A stretch of DNA of 64,000 nt from Weissella viridescens (GCF_001437355.1 NZ_JQBM01000001.1:288294-352293), one strand, 5' to 3'; numbered from the stretch's first letter, positions 9,400 to 18,303 are shown. Made by a program: numbers and translations. Notes: a model not told the origin generated them from the sequence alone.

Positions 9400-11208
9400 T
9401 CATGTCCACGCCTTGACTGTCTTTATTTTTTTTAACACGAGACGTTGATAGATAAAGACCGTAATGACAAAATAAAGTAAGTAAACACCACCAACAATCA
9501 TCAATCCATTCCCCAAACCAATATAAGGATCAACCATGATTGGTTTAAAGCTCTGTAAACCAAATACAGTATCTAAGACCCCGATTACCATTGGAATGAA
9601 AAATAGAATGCCCACGTCTTTTATGGTTGACACACGCGCCGCTGATGGCGTTGTCCCAATCATCTTTAGAATCTGATAACGTTGTCGATCTTGACTAACA
9701 TTCGACAGCACCTTAAACATTAACGTTGAGGCCAACATGACTAAGAATGCAATTCCCAAGAAGACGCTCATAAATTCTAATCCGCCAAAAATTGACTTGA
9801 GCATCACAAAGTTACCATATGCACCCGGCACCATTAAATTACCATGGTCTGTATAACGTAATTCACCAGCATATAGCTTCTCCAATGGCTTTTGGTTTGC
9901 TTGCATGTCACGTACTGAAACAGCCTTAAATGTCTTAACATCATTCTTCGGCAATTGTTCCACCAAATTCACCTTAGCACCAAATGGTACACCAGCAAGA
10001 TAAGCAGCCCACGTCGTCAGCGTATAGTCTTCATCAGCATGGGCCGCATTAACATTTAATTGTTCCTTTTTTGGCTTAGCATTTGCATCGTCTGGTTGCG
10101 TATACTTCAAAGTAGGCACTTTAGCATCCGCTAGATTTTGCTTTTCAAAGTCTACCTGACCATCATGCAAACGATACTTAATTTCAGCCTGGTAAGTCAC
10201 ATCCTTTAAGGTACTCGTCTCTGCATTCGGATTACGCATCATTAGCGTCACTGCATTTGTTTCTTGAGCCTGCTTTGGCAAAGACACATAATATCCTTGG
10301 CCAACACTAATTGCCCCCAGCGCTAGACCAAATAGCACAGAAATCATCGTTAAAATCCGCTTATACTCGCTCAAACGAAAACGTAACTGTCCGTTCAAGA
10401 ATAAACGTAGCCCTCGCTGACCAAAATCAGCATGGCGCATCCAATTTGTGATCAATCCCAATGTTTGACCAACAAATAGGTAAGTTCCGATCCCATTTAA
10501 AATCAGGGCAATGACCATTCCAGTCATTTGTAACTTAGGAATTTGAGGCATCAGCGCATAGCTGCCACCTAGAATCAGTAATCCGAGCAACCCTAGCACA
10601 ACTTGTCGTCCGGTTTTTTCTGTCTTGGCTTTTACTGTCTCGTCAGCATGTAATAGCGTCAAAGTATCAACACGCTTTAGTCGCCAACGGTTATACATCC
10701 CATTTAGGAAGAAAACAATAAGAAAGAAAACAATCGTAATCAAAATCGCTTTGGGCGTCAATACAGCCCGATGCTTGACTTTAATACCAATCAAATCCAT
10801 CAAAGTTTGACCACTCAACTTAGTCAGACCAGCTCCAACTAGAATCCCCAATGTGGTTGCAATGGAACCAATAAACAACGTCTCTCGCATCAGTAAGCCA
10901 CCAACTTGGCGCTTAGAAGCCCCCAACATCGCTAGGAGTCCATAGTCCTTTTGACGTAGGCGTAACAAGAAATTATTAGCGAAATTAAGATAGACAAACG
11001 TAATGATCCCTAGGAAAATTTCACCAAACACAAACACAATCACAATCACCTGTTTGGTCATCGTTGACATACTTTTCAAGAGTGGTTCATTCGTCGCAAT
11101 GGCACTAAACATATAAAAGATGGCCACCGCAATCAACGATCCAATCACCAAGACACTATAATCACGCCATTTTTGACGTAGTGATTTTAATGCAATTTTA
11201 TTTAACAT
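9400..11208 (-). CDS. ABC transporter permease, FtsX/BceB type
   Basis: 602 residues with a first FtsX-like block of four membrane spans, further spans around residues 200-310, a large extracytoplasmic domain at about 310-460, and a C-terminal three-span block. This is the layout of BceB/VraE-type permeases, which protect against lipid II-binding peptide antibiotics. Slightly shorter than BceB (about 650). The start at 11208 has AAGGAG upstream, 15 bases after the ATPase gene stop. The two-component system usually beside bceAB is missing here. Confidence 0.82.
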   Translation of the reverse strand: MLNKIALKSLRQKWRDYSVLVIGSLIAVAIFYMFSAIATNEPLLKSMSTMTKQVIVIVFVFGEIFLGIITFVYLNFANNFLLRLRQKDYGLLAMLGASKRQVGGLLMRETLFIGSIATTLGILVGAGLTKLSGQTLMDLIGIKVKHRAVLTPKAILITIVFFLIVFFLNGMYNRWRLKRVDTLTLLHADETVKAKTEKTGRQVVLGLLGLLILGGSYALMPQIPKLQMTGMVIALILNGIGTYLFVGQTLGLITNWMRHADFGQRGLRLFLNGQLRFRLSEYKRILTMISVLFGLALGAISVGQGYYVSLPKQAQETNAVTLMMRNPNAETSTLKDVTYQAEIKYRLHDGQVDFEKQNLADAKVPTLKYTQPDDANAKPKKEQLNVNAAHADEDYTLTTWAAYLAGVPFGAKVNLVEQLPKNDVKTFKAVSVRDMQANQKPLEKLYAGELRYTDHGNLMVPGAYGNFVMLKSIFGGLEFMSVFLGIAFLVMLASTLMFKVLSNVSQDRQRYQILKMIGTTPSAARVSTIKDVGILFFIPMVIGVLDTVFGLQSFKPIMVDPYIGLGNGLMIVGGVYLLYFVITVFIYQRLVLKKIKTVKAWT

Positions 11209-11223
11209 GGTTTCTCCTTTCGT

Positions 11224-11979
11224 CTATTCTTCGAAAATTCCGAGTTGGTGTAAGATTTGTTGGTAGAAGGCTTCCCGACTTTGTGTACCACGCTTTAATT
11301 CGGCAACAAATTGTCCATCACTCAAGAAAAGAATCCGTGAAGCAAAGCTAGCTGAAAAGGCATCGTGAGTCACCATTAAAATTGAAATCGCCTCAGCTTG
11401 ATTAATCTTAGAGAGGTACGTCATCATTTCGCGGGCATTTTCTGAATCCAACGCTCCGGTCGGCTCATCTCCAAAAATTAAAGCTGGCTCGTGCACTAAG
11501 GCGCGCGCAGCACCAACACGTTGTTGTTGCCCCCCTGATAGTTCTGCCGGATATTTTTCAAGATATTCAGCGATGTTTAATAATTCAGCAACGCCACGCA
11601 CGCGCTCTTTTACAAGTTTCGGTGCAACTTTTTGTAGGTTTAGCGGTAAGCCAATGTTTTCAGCCACTGATAAACTTTCAATCAAGTTATAGTTTTGAAA
11701 AATAAATCCCATATCATGGCCACGGAACTTCGCCATTTCGTTATCGCGCATATGGAGAATATCTTTACCGTTAATTTCAACTTCCCCAATGGTTGGTGCC
11801 ATTAACGTCGCCAAAATATTTAATAACGTTGATTTTCCTGATCCTGATGGTCCCATGATTGCCAAAAATTCGCCATTATCAACCGTCAGAGACAGATTCT
11901 TTAAAACCGTTTGTTCCGCCTCGGTACCTTTTTGATAGGTCTTTTCTAGATTTTTTGCTACTAATGCTGGTTGTGTCAT
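11224..11979 (-). CDS. ABC transporter ATP-binding protein, BceA/MacB type
   Basis: 251 residues. Walker A GPSGSGKST (about 41-49), Q-loop FQNYNLIESLS, signature LSGGQQQRVGAAR, Walker B ALIFGDEPTGALD and the switch His in MVTHDAF are all intact. Couples ATP hydrolysis to the downstream FtsX-type permease. It is the first gene of a two-gene operon. Likely role is antimicrobial peptide resistance or sensing, inferred from the permease architecture; other MacB-like exporters remain possible. Confidence 0.86.
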   Translation of the reverse strand: MTQPALVAKNLEKTYQKGTEAEQTVLKNLSLTVDNGEFLAIMGPSGSGKSTLLNILATLMAPTIGEVEINGKDILHMRDNEMAKFRGHDMGFIFQNYNLIESLSVAENIGLPLNLQKVAPKLVKERVRGVAELLNIAEYLEKYPAELSGGQQQRVGAARALVHEPALIFGDEPTGALDSENAREMMTYLSKINQAEAISILMVTHDAFSASFASRILFLSDGQFVAELKRGTQSREAFYQQILHQLGIFEE

Positions 11980-12083
11980 TATAATGCCTCGCTTTTTAAT
12001 TTTGTATAATACTATTCGCGTAAATCTATTGCATAAAAGATATTACCATACGACGTATAATACTACAAGCGGAAAAGTGTGAA

Positions 12084-12116
12084 AAAAAACAACTACGACT
12101 TTTGTAGTTGTTTTTT
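12084..12116 (-). terminator. Terminator after the acetyltransferase gene
   Basis: AAAAAACAACTAC pairs with GTAGTTGTTTTTT around a seven-base loop, just after the stop codon at 12120 on the minus strand. Confidence 0.85.
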
Positions 12117-12119
12117 GTT

Positions 12120-12665
12120 TTAATTAAATGCTCGTAAAGCTTGTGATGCTGGGGCAACCATGGTTGGGTAGTCACTCAAAATTTGAACACCTTTTAAGTA
12201 ATCCTCAACAGTTACATTTACGTTTGAACGCATCAAATGGTAAATACCACCAAAAGCTTTTGACGCAAAGGTTGAATCAACCACACCATTTTTTTCATAA
12301 AAACGATGACGACGTTCGCGTTGTTCTAAATTGTCAGCGTCAGGTTCTTGGAATTCAGCTTCCAAGATAATCCCGTTCGTAAAGCGTTCCTTCAAGGCCG
12401 TTAGTACTTTTCCACCATAACCACCACCACGTAGTGATTGGTCAATGGCAAAGTATAAGATAAAGGCTTTATCATCCCCTAATTCAACCCACACAACTAA
12501 GCCGATTGCCTTGCCATCTTCAGCAATCGTATGTAACGCAACAACGGGCTTCATTTCAGAAAGTTCCACGAGCATTTCATAGGGGCTACGCTCACGCCCT
12601 GGAAATGCTTCTAAATAAATTTTTTGCCAGTACGCTTCATCAGTAATCGGTTCAAATGTAATCAT
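12120..12665 (-). CDS. GNAT family N-acetyltransferase
   Basis: 181 residues. A GNAT core is visible: VVWVELGDDKAFILYFAID (beta4), then the acetyl-CoA loop SLRGGGYGGKVL (R/Q-x-x-G-x-G/A-like) at about residues 80-92. Substrate unknown. Start at 12665 with GAGGG upstream. Monocistronic with its own terminator, divergent from lepA-type gene. Confidence 0.75.
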   Translation of the reverse strand: MITFEPITDEAYWQKIYLEAFPGRERSPYEMLVELSEMKPVVALHTIAEDGKAIGLVVWVELGDDKAFILYFAIDQSLRGGGYGGKVLTALKERFTNGIILEAEFQEPDADNLEQRERRHRFYEKNGVVDSTFASKAFGGIYHLMRSNVNVTVEDYLKGVQILSDYPTMVAPASQALRAFN

Positions 12666-12730
12666 ATGATCCCTCTTTTTCTGTTTCCATTTTGATTTAT
12701 AAGACTATCCTTAAATTATACATGATTCTC

Positions 12731-12759
12731 TTCACCTTTGCCGATGAGTACGGTAAAAT
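12731..12759 (+). promoter_or_regulatory. Probable promoter of the LepA-like gene
   Basis: TTCACC (12731-12736), 17-base spacer, TAAAAT (12754-12759), about 60 bases upstream of the start codon. Confidence 0.5.
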
Positions 12760-12819
12760 TTGAACAGATTAACATACTCTTCGGTTTAACACCGATTAAA
12801 TGAAAAGAAGAAGGACCTC

Positions 12820-14598
12820 ATGCCTAAAGACCAAAAGTTTATCCGAAATTTTGCTATTATTGCCCACATTGATCATGGAAAGTCGACACTTGCTGACCGA
12901 ATCATGGAAACAACCAACACCGTCAGTAACCGCGAAGCCAGTGATCAATTACTAGATGATCTGGCTGTTGAACAAATGCATGGTGTGACCGTGAAGTCGC
13001 GTACCGTTCGTAATTACTATGTTGACCCAGAAGGTCAAGAATTTGAATATAACTTAATTGATACGCCTGGTCACGTCGACTTCAATTATGAAGTGTCACG
13101 TAGTTTGTCAGCCACTGATGGTGTGCTCCTCTTGGTCGATGCTACCAAGGGTGTGCAAGCCCAAACAGTTGCCAACTATCGCCTTTCACAAGATGCTGGC
13201 CTAACTGTCATTCCAATTATCAATAAAATTGATAACAAAATGGCTGATGTTGATAGTACCCAAGCCGGATTGATGGATCTTGATGAACGTTTCACGCCTG
13301 AAAACACCCTGCGTATTTCCGCTAAGACTGGAATTGGCATTGACGATGTTTTGTTAGCCATCCGTGACCGCCTACCAGCGCCAAGCGGCGAACCTGAAGC
13401 ACCGCTTAAGGGCCTCATTTTCGATACAAAATTCGATCCATACCAAGGTGTCATGGTCCAAGCCCGTATTTTCGATGGGATTTTAACAAAAAATATGGCG
13501 TTGAATTTCATGGCCAATGACGTTAGTGCCCAACCAAAGGAAATTGGCTTCTATACCCCACTTGCTACTGAAACTCCTGAATTATCAGCTGGGGATGTTG
13601 GTTACATTCTTACTGGAATTAAGGATCCACGTGCCATCCAAGTTGGTGACACCGTGACTTCTAAACAAAACCCAACTGATGCACCGTTCCCAGGGTATCA
13701 ACAAATTGAGCCAATGGTGTATGCTGGAATTTATCCGCATGAAGGTGAATATAAGGAATTAAAGATTGCAATTGAAAAACTTGCCTTAAATGACGCAGCC
13801 TTCCAATATGAGCCTGAACAATCAGAAGCCTTGGGAATGGGCTTCCGTGGTGGCTTCTTGGGAATCTTCCATTTGCAAATCATTCGTGAACGTTTACAAG
13901 CTGAATTCGGTCTTGATGTTTTGACGACCATGCCAAATTCAACCTACCGTGTCACAGTTAAAAACCAAGATAAGCCCCTTTATATTGAAAACCCAACGCA
14001 ATTCCCAGATTACAATATGATCACAAAGGTTGAAGAACCTTACGTTCGTGCTAAAATCACTGCGCCAGATTCTCAATTGAACGACATTATGCGTCTTGCT
14101 GAAGGTCGTCGCGGGGTACTGCAAGATTTGGAAACAATCGGTGATATGCTGTTAATCACGTATAAAATGCCAATTTCCGAAATCGCGTATGATTTCTTTA
14201 ACGAACTCAAGTCCGTGTCTCATGGATTCGCCACGCTTTCAACAGAGCGTGATGATTATGACGAATCTGATTTGGTTCGTTTAGACATTCAAATTGATTA
14301 CACACCAGTTGATGCGCTAACTTTTGTGATGCACCGTTTGCGCGTTGACCAATTCGCCCAAGAAATCGTCCAAAAATTGACTGAACTGGTGCCACGTAAG
14401 TTGCAACAAATGCCGGTCCAGGCGATTGTTGAAGGCCGTGTCATTAGCCGTGGTAATATTCCACCCCTTCGTAAAGCGGCTGCTTCATCTGGTAAAACAT
14501 CTAAGAAGCAACAACAAATGCGTCGTCAAGGTCAAAAGAATCAAATCGAATTGCCACAGTCTGTTTTTGATGCCATTTTGGATATGAGCCGTCATTAA
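12820..14598 (+). CDS. lepA: LepA/EF4-type translational GTPase, divergent paralogue
   Basis: 592 residues with the full EF4 layout: G domain (G1 AHIDHGKST, G3 DTPGHVDF, G4 NKID), domain II, EF-G-like domains III and V (QYEPEQSEALGMGFRGGFLG) and the LepA-specific C-terminal domain ending in QIELPQSVFDAILDMSRH. EF4 acts on stalled or mistranslocated ribosomes. The switch region reads EQMHGVTVKSRTV rather than the usual EREQGITIK, and residues downstream also differ, suggesting this is the second LepA found in several lactobacilli rather than the standard copy. Start has AAGGA upstream. Followed after 21 bases by an HTH gene in the same direction. Confidence 0.85.
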   Translation: MPKDQKFIRNFAIIAHIDHGKSTLADRIMETTNTVSNREASDQLLDDLAVEQMHGVTVKSRTVRNYYVDPEGQEFEYNLIDTPGHVDFNYEVSRSLSATDGVLLLVDATKGVQAQTVANYRLSQDAGLTVIPIINKIDNKMADVDSTQAGLMDLDERFTPENTLRISAKTGIGIDDVLLAIRDRLPAPSGEPEAPLKGLIFDTKFDPYQGVMVQARIFDGILTKNMALNFMANDVSAQPKEIGFYTPLATETPELSAGDVGYILTGIKDPRAIQVGDTVTSKQNPTDAPFPGYQQIEPMVYAGIYPHEGEYKELKIAIEKLALNDAAFQYEPEQSEALGMGFRGGFLGIFHLQIIRERLQAEFGLDVLTTMPNSTYRVTVKNQDKPLYIENPTQFPDYNMITKVEEPYVRAKITAPDSQLNDIMRLAEGRRGVLQDLETIGDMLLITYKMPISEIAYDFFNELKSVSHGFATLSTERDDYDESDLVRLDIQIDYTPVDALTFVMHRLRVDQFAQEIVQKLTELVPRKLQQMPVQAIVEGRVISRGNIPPLRKAAASSGKTSKKQQQMRRQGQKNQIELPQSVFDAILDMSRH

Positions 14599-14619
14599 TC
14601 TGCGAAAGGAATTTTTGTT

Positions 14620-15186
14620 ATGAATAATCTACTAACGCTACGTTCACTTTTTCAATTAAGTCGTGATTCAGTTGCCGCACAAGTGCAACTTGATCCCGCA
14701 ACTTTGGATGCCTTTGAACAAGGTACGCAAGAACCCACCATTACGCAATGGCAAGCATTGGCTGAATTCTACTCAGACCAATATCATGTCTCACAAACAC
14801 AAGCTGATTTGGTGGAACCAATCCATTTTCGTTTGAGTGTTGATTATTTAATGAATATCGGAATAACGATGACTGATCTCATGGCCATGAAATGGTATTT
14901 CGCCAACACCCGCCCAGAACTTGGGACTTTCGGCGTAGCACTCTTCAACCGCGAAGATTCACATGATATGGAACGTCTCACCACAGCGCTTCCTGATGTT
15001 TTGGAAGATTTCGCCGGTTACCTCCTGCTCAACCATGATGGTACTTTGAACCAATTCATCGATGAGCGCAACAATAATCACGTCAGCGATTGGCGCTTGC
15101 TCCTTTATAAGGACGCCAATAAGTATGTCGACGTCACCGATATTGTCAGTTATTTCGTTGACTTGCCGGATTTTACCCAATTTTAA
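14620..15186 (+). CDS. XRE-type helix-turn-helix protein of unknown target
   Basis: 188 residues. Residues about 5-50 (LRSLFQLSRDSVAAQVQLDPATLDAFEQG) look like a degenerate XRE DNA-binding domain; the remaining 135 residues match no family I recognise. It probably shares a transcript with the LepA-like gene (21-base gap) and ends at a terminator. Start at 14620 has AAAGGA nine bases upstream. Confidence 0.6.
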   Translation: MNNLLTLRSLFQLSRDSVAAQVQLDPATLDAFEQGTQEPTITQWQALAEFYSDQYHVSQTQADLVEPIHFRLSVDYLMNIGITMTDLMAMKWYFANTRPELGTFGVALFNREDSHDMERLTTALPDVLEDFAGYLLLNHDGTLNQFIDERNNNHVSDWRLLLYKDANKYVDVTDIVSYFVDLPDFTQF

Positions 15187-15191
15187 ATAAA

Positions 15192-15228
15192 TAAACGCCA
15201 GCTACGATTTCACGTAACTGGCGTTTTT
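15192..15228. terminator. Convergent terminator
   Basis: AAACGCCAG...CTGGCGTTT with an inner TACG/CGTA stem and T-run on the plus strand; lies between the converging HTH and SDR genes. Confidence 0.8.
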
Positions 15229-15236
15229 ATTTGGTT

Positions 15237-15974
15237 CTATTTAATTGTCCAACCACCGTCGATTGGCACTACTTGGCCTTGAATGTACCCTGCTTGCGGG
15301 CTTGTTAGGTAAAGGCTCAGGTCGGCGACCTCTTCTGGCTGGGCCCAACGCTTTGTTGGCGTTTCCGCCGCAACAGATTTCGCCATAGCGGCATCCCCAG
15401 CAAAATCGGCTGCATTCATGGGTGTTTCAATCGCCCCAGGTGCAATCGCGTTCACCCGCAATCCCTGGTCGGCATAATCTAAGGCGAGCTGGCGCATCCA
15501 TCCGACCAAAGCATGCTTGGACGTTGTATAAGCTGCGCCACCACCACCAGCAATTAAGCCAGCAATTGATGCCATATATAAAATTTGTCCATGCTCTTTT
15601 TCAAGTAACGTTGGTAACAAAGCCATCGTGATTTGAATTGGCGCATAGGTATTGATTTGCATCACGCGCATAAACAATGCTTCGTCCTCTGCCAAAGCTG
15701 GTTGGAAAGCATCCAAGACCCCAGCCGTGCTCAAGAAAATATCCACTTGCGCGAGTAATGCCGTATTTTGTGACAACCATGCCTTCAAGCCAGTTGCGTC
15801 CGCTAAATCAAGTTCGACCTTGGTTAAGTTAGCGTGTTCCAGTTGAATGGGTTGTCGATCCAATGCAATCACAGTCGCACCGGCAGCTAGATAAGCTTGC
15901 GTTTGGGCTTGCCCAATCCCCGAAGCTGCACCGGTGATTAAGAGCGTTTGGCCCGTATAATTTTGATCAATCAT
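15237..15974 (-). CDS. Short-chain dehydrogenase/reductase
   Basis: 245 residues, classical SDR. Cofactor motif LITGAASGIGQAQ near the N-terminus, LDRQP after beta2 (Asp suggests NAD(H) preference), active site Ser in LYMASIAGLI and AAYTTSKHALVGW with the YxxxK pair, then PGAIETPM. Substrate unknown. Its ATG overlaps the queT stop as TAATG, so it is translationally coupled to queT and probably under the same preQ1 riboswitch. Confidence 0.85.
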   Translation of the reverse strand: MIDQNYTGQTLLITGAASGIGQAQTQAYLAAGATVIALDRQPIQLEHANLTKVELDLADATGLKAWLSQNTALLAQVDIFLSTAGVLDAFQPALAEDEALFMRVMQINTYAPIQITMALLPTLLEKEHGQILYMASIAGLIAGGGGAAYTTSKHALVGWMRQLALDYADQGLRVNAIAPGAIETPMNAADFAGDAAMAKSVAAETPTKRWAQPEEVADLSLYLTSPQAGYIQGQVVPIDGGWTIK

Positions 15975-16468
15975 TAGGCGGCCAAGTTAATGCGCTTACT
16001 GATGAAGTAAATGACAATCGCACCGATAACCAATGAAGCGAATTCACCGATGGCGACTGAACCGTAAGTAATCCAGAATGGTGCCTTCAAGAAGACATGC
16101 AATTCAAGTGCTACGGCCCACATCATGAAGGTATCAATCACCGTACTGATAATAAGACGCTTCACGATTGACTTCACATGACGTGTGGCATAATAACTCA
16201 TCGTCAACATCACCACTGTGCCAAGTGTTCCGAAAATCATATCAACGGCACCAAGGGATGATTGCGTATTGGCAATGAACACCCCAAGTGAAATCGCTAC
16301 GATATAGCGCTTGTTAAAGACAGCTAAATGGTTAAGTCCTTCTGACAAACGCAATTGGACCGGTCCAAAAGCGAAAGGCGCTACCAACAACGTCAATACC
16401 ACATAAAGTGCGGCCACAACGGCCATCATCGTGAGATCATAGACGCGTTTATTTTTCTTTGTTTCCAT
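15974..16468 (-). CDS. queT: Queuosine precursor transporter, QueT family (ECF-type substrate-binding subunit)
   Basis: 164 residues with five or six membrane segments. The stretch APFAFGPVQLRLSEGLNHLAVFNKRYI is diagnostic for QueT. It is thought to take up a 7-deazaguanine precursor such as preQ1 or queuine with a shared ECF energy module, which is not in this window. A preQ1-I riboswitch directly upstream supports the substrate. The start at 16468 is ten bases after AGGAG, which forms the end of the aptamer. Confidence 0.92.
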   Translation of the reverse strand: METKKNKRVYDLTMMAVVAALYVVLTLLVAPFAFGPVQLRLSEGLNHLAVFNKRYIVAISLGVFIANTQSSLGAVDMIFGTLGTVVMLTMSYYATRHVKSIVKRLIISTVIDTFMMWAVALELHVFLKAPFWITYGSVAIGEFASLVIGAIVIYFISKRINLAA

Positions 16469-16478
16469 ATTTAAAAGA

Positions 16479-16516
16479 CTCCTAGTTTTTTTGCGTGGGA
16501 TGGTTACGAACCACGT
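16479..16516 (-). ncRNA. preQ1-I riboswitch (translational type)
   Basis: The minus strand carries CGTGGTTCG, then ACCATCCCACG, then an A-run ending in AAAACTAGGAG, the consensus core and A-rich tail of class I preQ1 aptamers. The terminal AGGAG (16483-16479) is the queT ribosome binding site, so ligand-bound pseudoknot formation should hide it. No terminator lies between aptamer and gene, consistent with translational control. Confidence 0.9.
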
Positions 16517-16522
16517 GATTTC

Positions 16523-16546
16523 AATATACCATATTGTATTCGTCCA
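16523..16546 (-). promoter_or_regulatory. Possible promoter of the queT operon
   Basis: TATATT (16528-16523) lies just upstream of the aptamer; a weak TTTCCA-like -35 box is about 18 bases further up. Transcription would then start at the aptamer edge. Confidence 0.4.
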
Positions 16547-16599
16547 TGGAAATGACCTATGTTTAATTTTTTGCTATCAGAACGTATTTAACCTGATTT

Positions 16600-16948
16600 T
16601 TATTCCATATAAGGACTAATATAATTTGCCAAGGCTTCGACATTACGCGTTTAAAATAACACGGTTCCAGTTTCATGAAACTCATTCGCCAAACCCTCAC
16701 CCGTTTTAAATCCGACGACACCCGCCGCAACTTCAATGGTATATTCGAGCTCTGACGTCCATGCGACCACGTACTGGTTGTCGACAATTAATGGTTTTGT
16801 ACCATCCAACTTCATTTTTACAATATCACCGTAGTTATTATCTAATATCGCTTCTGCTCCGTCAGTTTCCAAAACAAATAACCCACCGGTACCGCCAAAA
16901 ATACACCAGTATTTAACCGCCAGTGTTCCTTGCCAACCGTTAATTATT
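16600..16948 (-). pseudogene. AIM24/TIGR00266 family protein, decayed C-terminal remnant
   Basis: The minus frame reads FGGTGGLFVLETDG, then DIVKMKLDGTKPLIVDNQYVVAW and VVGFKTGEGLANEFHETGTVLF, clearly the C-terminal half of the AIM24 (YnfA-like, TIGR00266) family. An in-frame TAA replaces the Gln expected after TVLF; beyond it TRNVEALANYISPYME, the usual C-terminus, is still readable to 16600. Upstream of about 16945 the frame meets another stop and the N-terminal half is absent. Nonfunctional remnant. Confidence 0.75.
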
Positions 16949-17010
16949 TAATCGCACCATGTTTTATACGTTACGTTAACATCATTTCACCTTGAAAGAA
17001 ATTCGATAAC

Positions 17011-17041
17011 AAAAAAGCCCGCGCTCGCAAGCACAGGCTTT
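17011..17041 (-). terminator. Terminator of the exporter gene
   Basis: Twelve-base stem (AAAGCCTGTGCT on the minus strand, with two G-U pairs) around TGCG, followed by a T-run; directly follows the stop at 17046. Confidence 0.85.
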
Positions 17042-17045
17042 CCCA

Positions 17046-18218
17046 CTATCTTTTTCTTAAACACGTAACCGTCAGTATAAGCATTAATACAATTAATGCT
17101 CCAACATAAAGTGGCAAGGCGAAGGCCGTGCCGTTATGCATTAAACTCATGCCATAAGTCATCAAGCTAATCATCACGTAATAGGCAAACCCAAACACAC
17201 CACTGGCAGTCCCAATAATATTTTCATATCCAACCAAAGCATCATTCAGCACCAATGGCAAAATGGTGTTCAGTCCGGTAAAAACGATAAAGAAAGCCAC
17301 TAGGAACAGTAGACTGCTGTGCATCGTCGCACTTAGGCAACCAACGCCAACACCCAGCCCACTCACAAGCAGACTCAACATGATAATTCGGTATGAAGTC
17401 AAATACTTCACCACATAATTCGCGCACATCGCCCCAACAATACTAGATAACGCAATCACCATCCCCGCGATACCGTAATGCATAGCGTCCATGCCATACA
17501 TTTGCATCAAGACAAATGGTGCCTCCGCATAAAAGCTAAACAGAATCCCGTTAATGCCCGCAATCAAAACGGCATAAGCCCAAACTCGCTTATCTTGCGC
17601 AAGAATTTTCGCAGCTTGCCAAATTGAAACCGACTGCTCAGTCGCCTTTGGTTCCATTGTTTCCGGCAACTTACCATAACTATATATCAAAATCATAATC
17701 GCCATGCCAATAAGCACGGAACAGACACTTTTGAATCCGAAATATTGTTGGATGATTCCCCCAATAAATGGCCCCAGTGCTGGTGCTAAGGCCATGGCAC
17801 CGCCGACTTTGGCGAATACTTGGGCGCCTTTCACTCCGGAAAAGCTTTCCCGCATAATTGTTTGCGTGACAACTGATCCGACACTGGCGCCAAAGGCCTG
17901 CACGAGTCGGGCAAGTAGTACCCAACCAAATTCCGGTGCTGCAAATAAGCCGATGTTACCGATAAGATAGACCAAGATACCTAGGAGCATCGTTGGTCGT
18001 CGACCCCATCGGTCTGACAACTGTCCCCAAACTAAAACCCCAACGGCAAATGCCATGAAGTAACTTCCCATCAAAAGTTGGGCGGTTTGTGCGGTGACAT
18101 GAAAATCTCGACTGATTTCCGGTAATGCTGATGTGAAGATCGTTTCACTAATTTGTGGAAACCCCACAAGTACAATCAATAGAATGATTGCTGGACTATT
18201 TTTCTGGACGTTTTTCAT
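17046..18218 (-). CDS. MFS drug exporter, Bcr/CflA-like (DHA1)
   Basis: 390 residues, 12 predicted membrane segments. The loop 2-3 motif WGQLSDRWGRRPTML and motif C-like GGAMALAPALGPFIGG (antiporter signature) are intact. Proton-driven export of drugs such as chloramphenicol, bicyclomycin or others is typical; the substrate is not set by sequence. The start at 18218 has TAGGAG eight bases upstream. Its start codon lies inside a 13-bp inverted repeat whose other arm follows a 14-codon leader ORF, so expression is probably controlled by translation attenuation. Confidence 0.86.
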   Translation of the reverse strand: MKNVQKNSPAIILLIVLVGFPQISETIFTSALPEISRDFHVTAQTAQLLMGSYFMAFAVGVLVWGQLSDRWGRRPTMLLGILVYLIGNIGLFAAPEFGWVLLARLVQAFGASVGSVVTQTIMRESFSGVKGAQVFAKVGGAMALAPALGPFIGGIIQQYFGFKSVCSVLIGMAIMILIYSYGKLPETMEPKATEQSVSIWQAAKILAQDKRVWAYAVLIAGINGILFSFYAEAPFVLMQMYGMDAMHYGIAGMVIALSSIVGAMCANYVVKYLTSYRIIMLSLLVSGLGVGVGCLSATMHSSLLFLVAFFIVFTGLNTILPLVLNDALVGYENIIGTASGVFGFAYYVMISLMTYGMSLMHNGTAFALPLYVGALIVLMLILTVTCLRKR

Positions 18219-18258
18219 TTTTTTCTCCTAATATTTTTTAATCTGATGAAAAACGTCC
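18206..18258 (-). promoter_or_regulatory. Inverted repeat sequestering the exporter start (translation attenuator)
   Basis: On the minus strand GGACGTTTTTCAT (18258-18246) pairs perfectly with ATGAAAAACGTCC (18218-18206). The second arm begins with the exporter start codon and the 27-base loop holds its TAGGAG site. The first arm begins immediately after the leader ORF stop. A ribosome stalled near the end of the leader would cover the first arm and open the exporter start. Confidence 0.75.
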
Positions 18259-18303
18259 TTAGTCACTTACTGTTGCAGACATAATAAATTCTGAATAATT
18301 CAT
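18259..18303 (-). CDS. 14-residue leader peptide upstream of the exporter
   Basis: ATG at 18303, TAA at 18261-18259, encoding MNYSEFIMSATVSD. A strong site (GAGGAG, 18315-18310) lies six bases upstream. Its stop codon abuts the first arm of the inverted repeat, the geometry of ermC and cat leader peptides. The segment FIMSATV is loosely like the FVISTV of the ErmC leader, which may be chance. No other role is evident. Confidence 0.7.
   Translation of the reverse strand: MNYSEFIMSATVSD

Noticed and set aside
16563-16787. 74-codon minus frame overlapping the AIM24 remnant
   Set aside because: It is an out-of-frame shadow of the pseudogene; its product resembles nothing and lacks a ribosome site.
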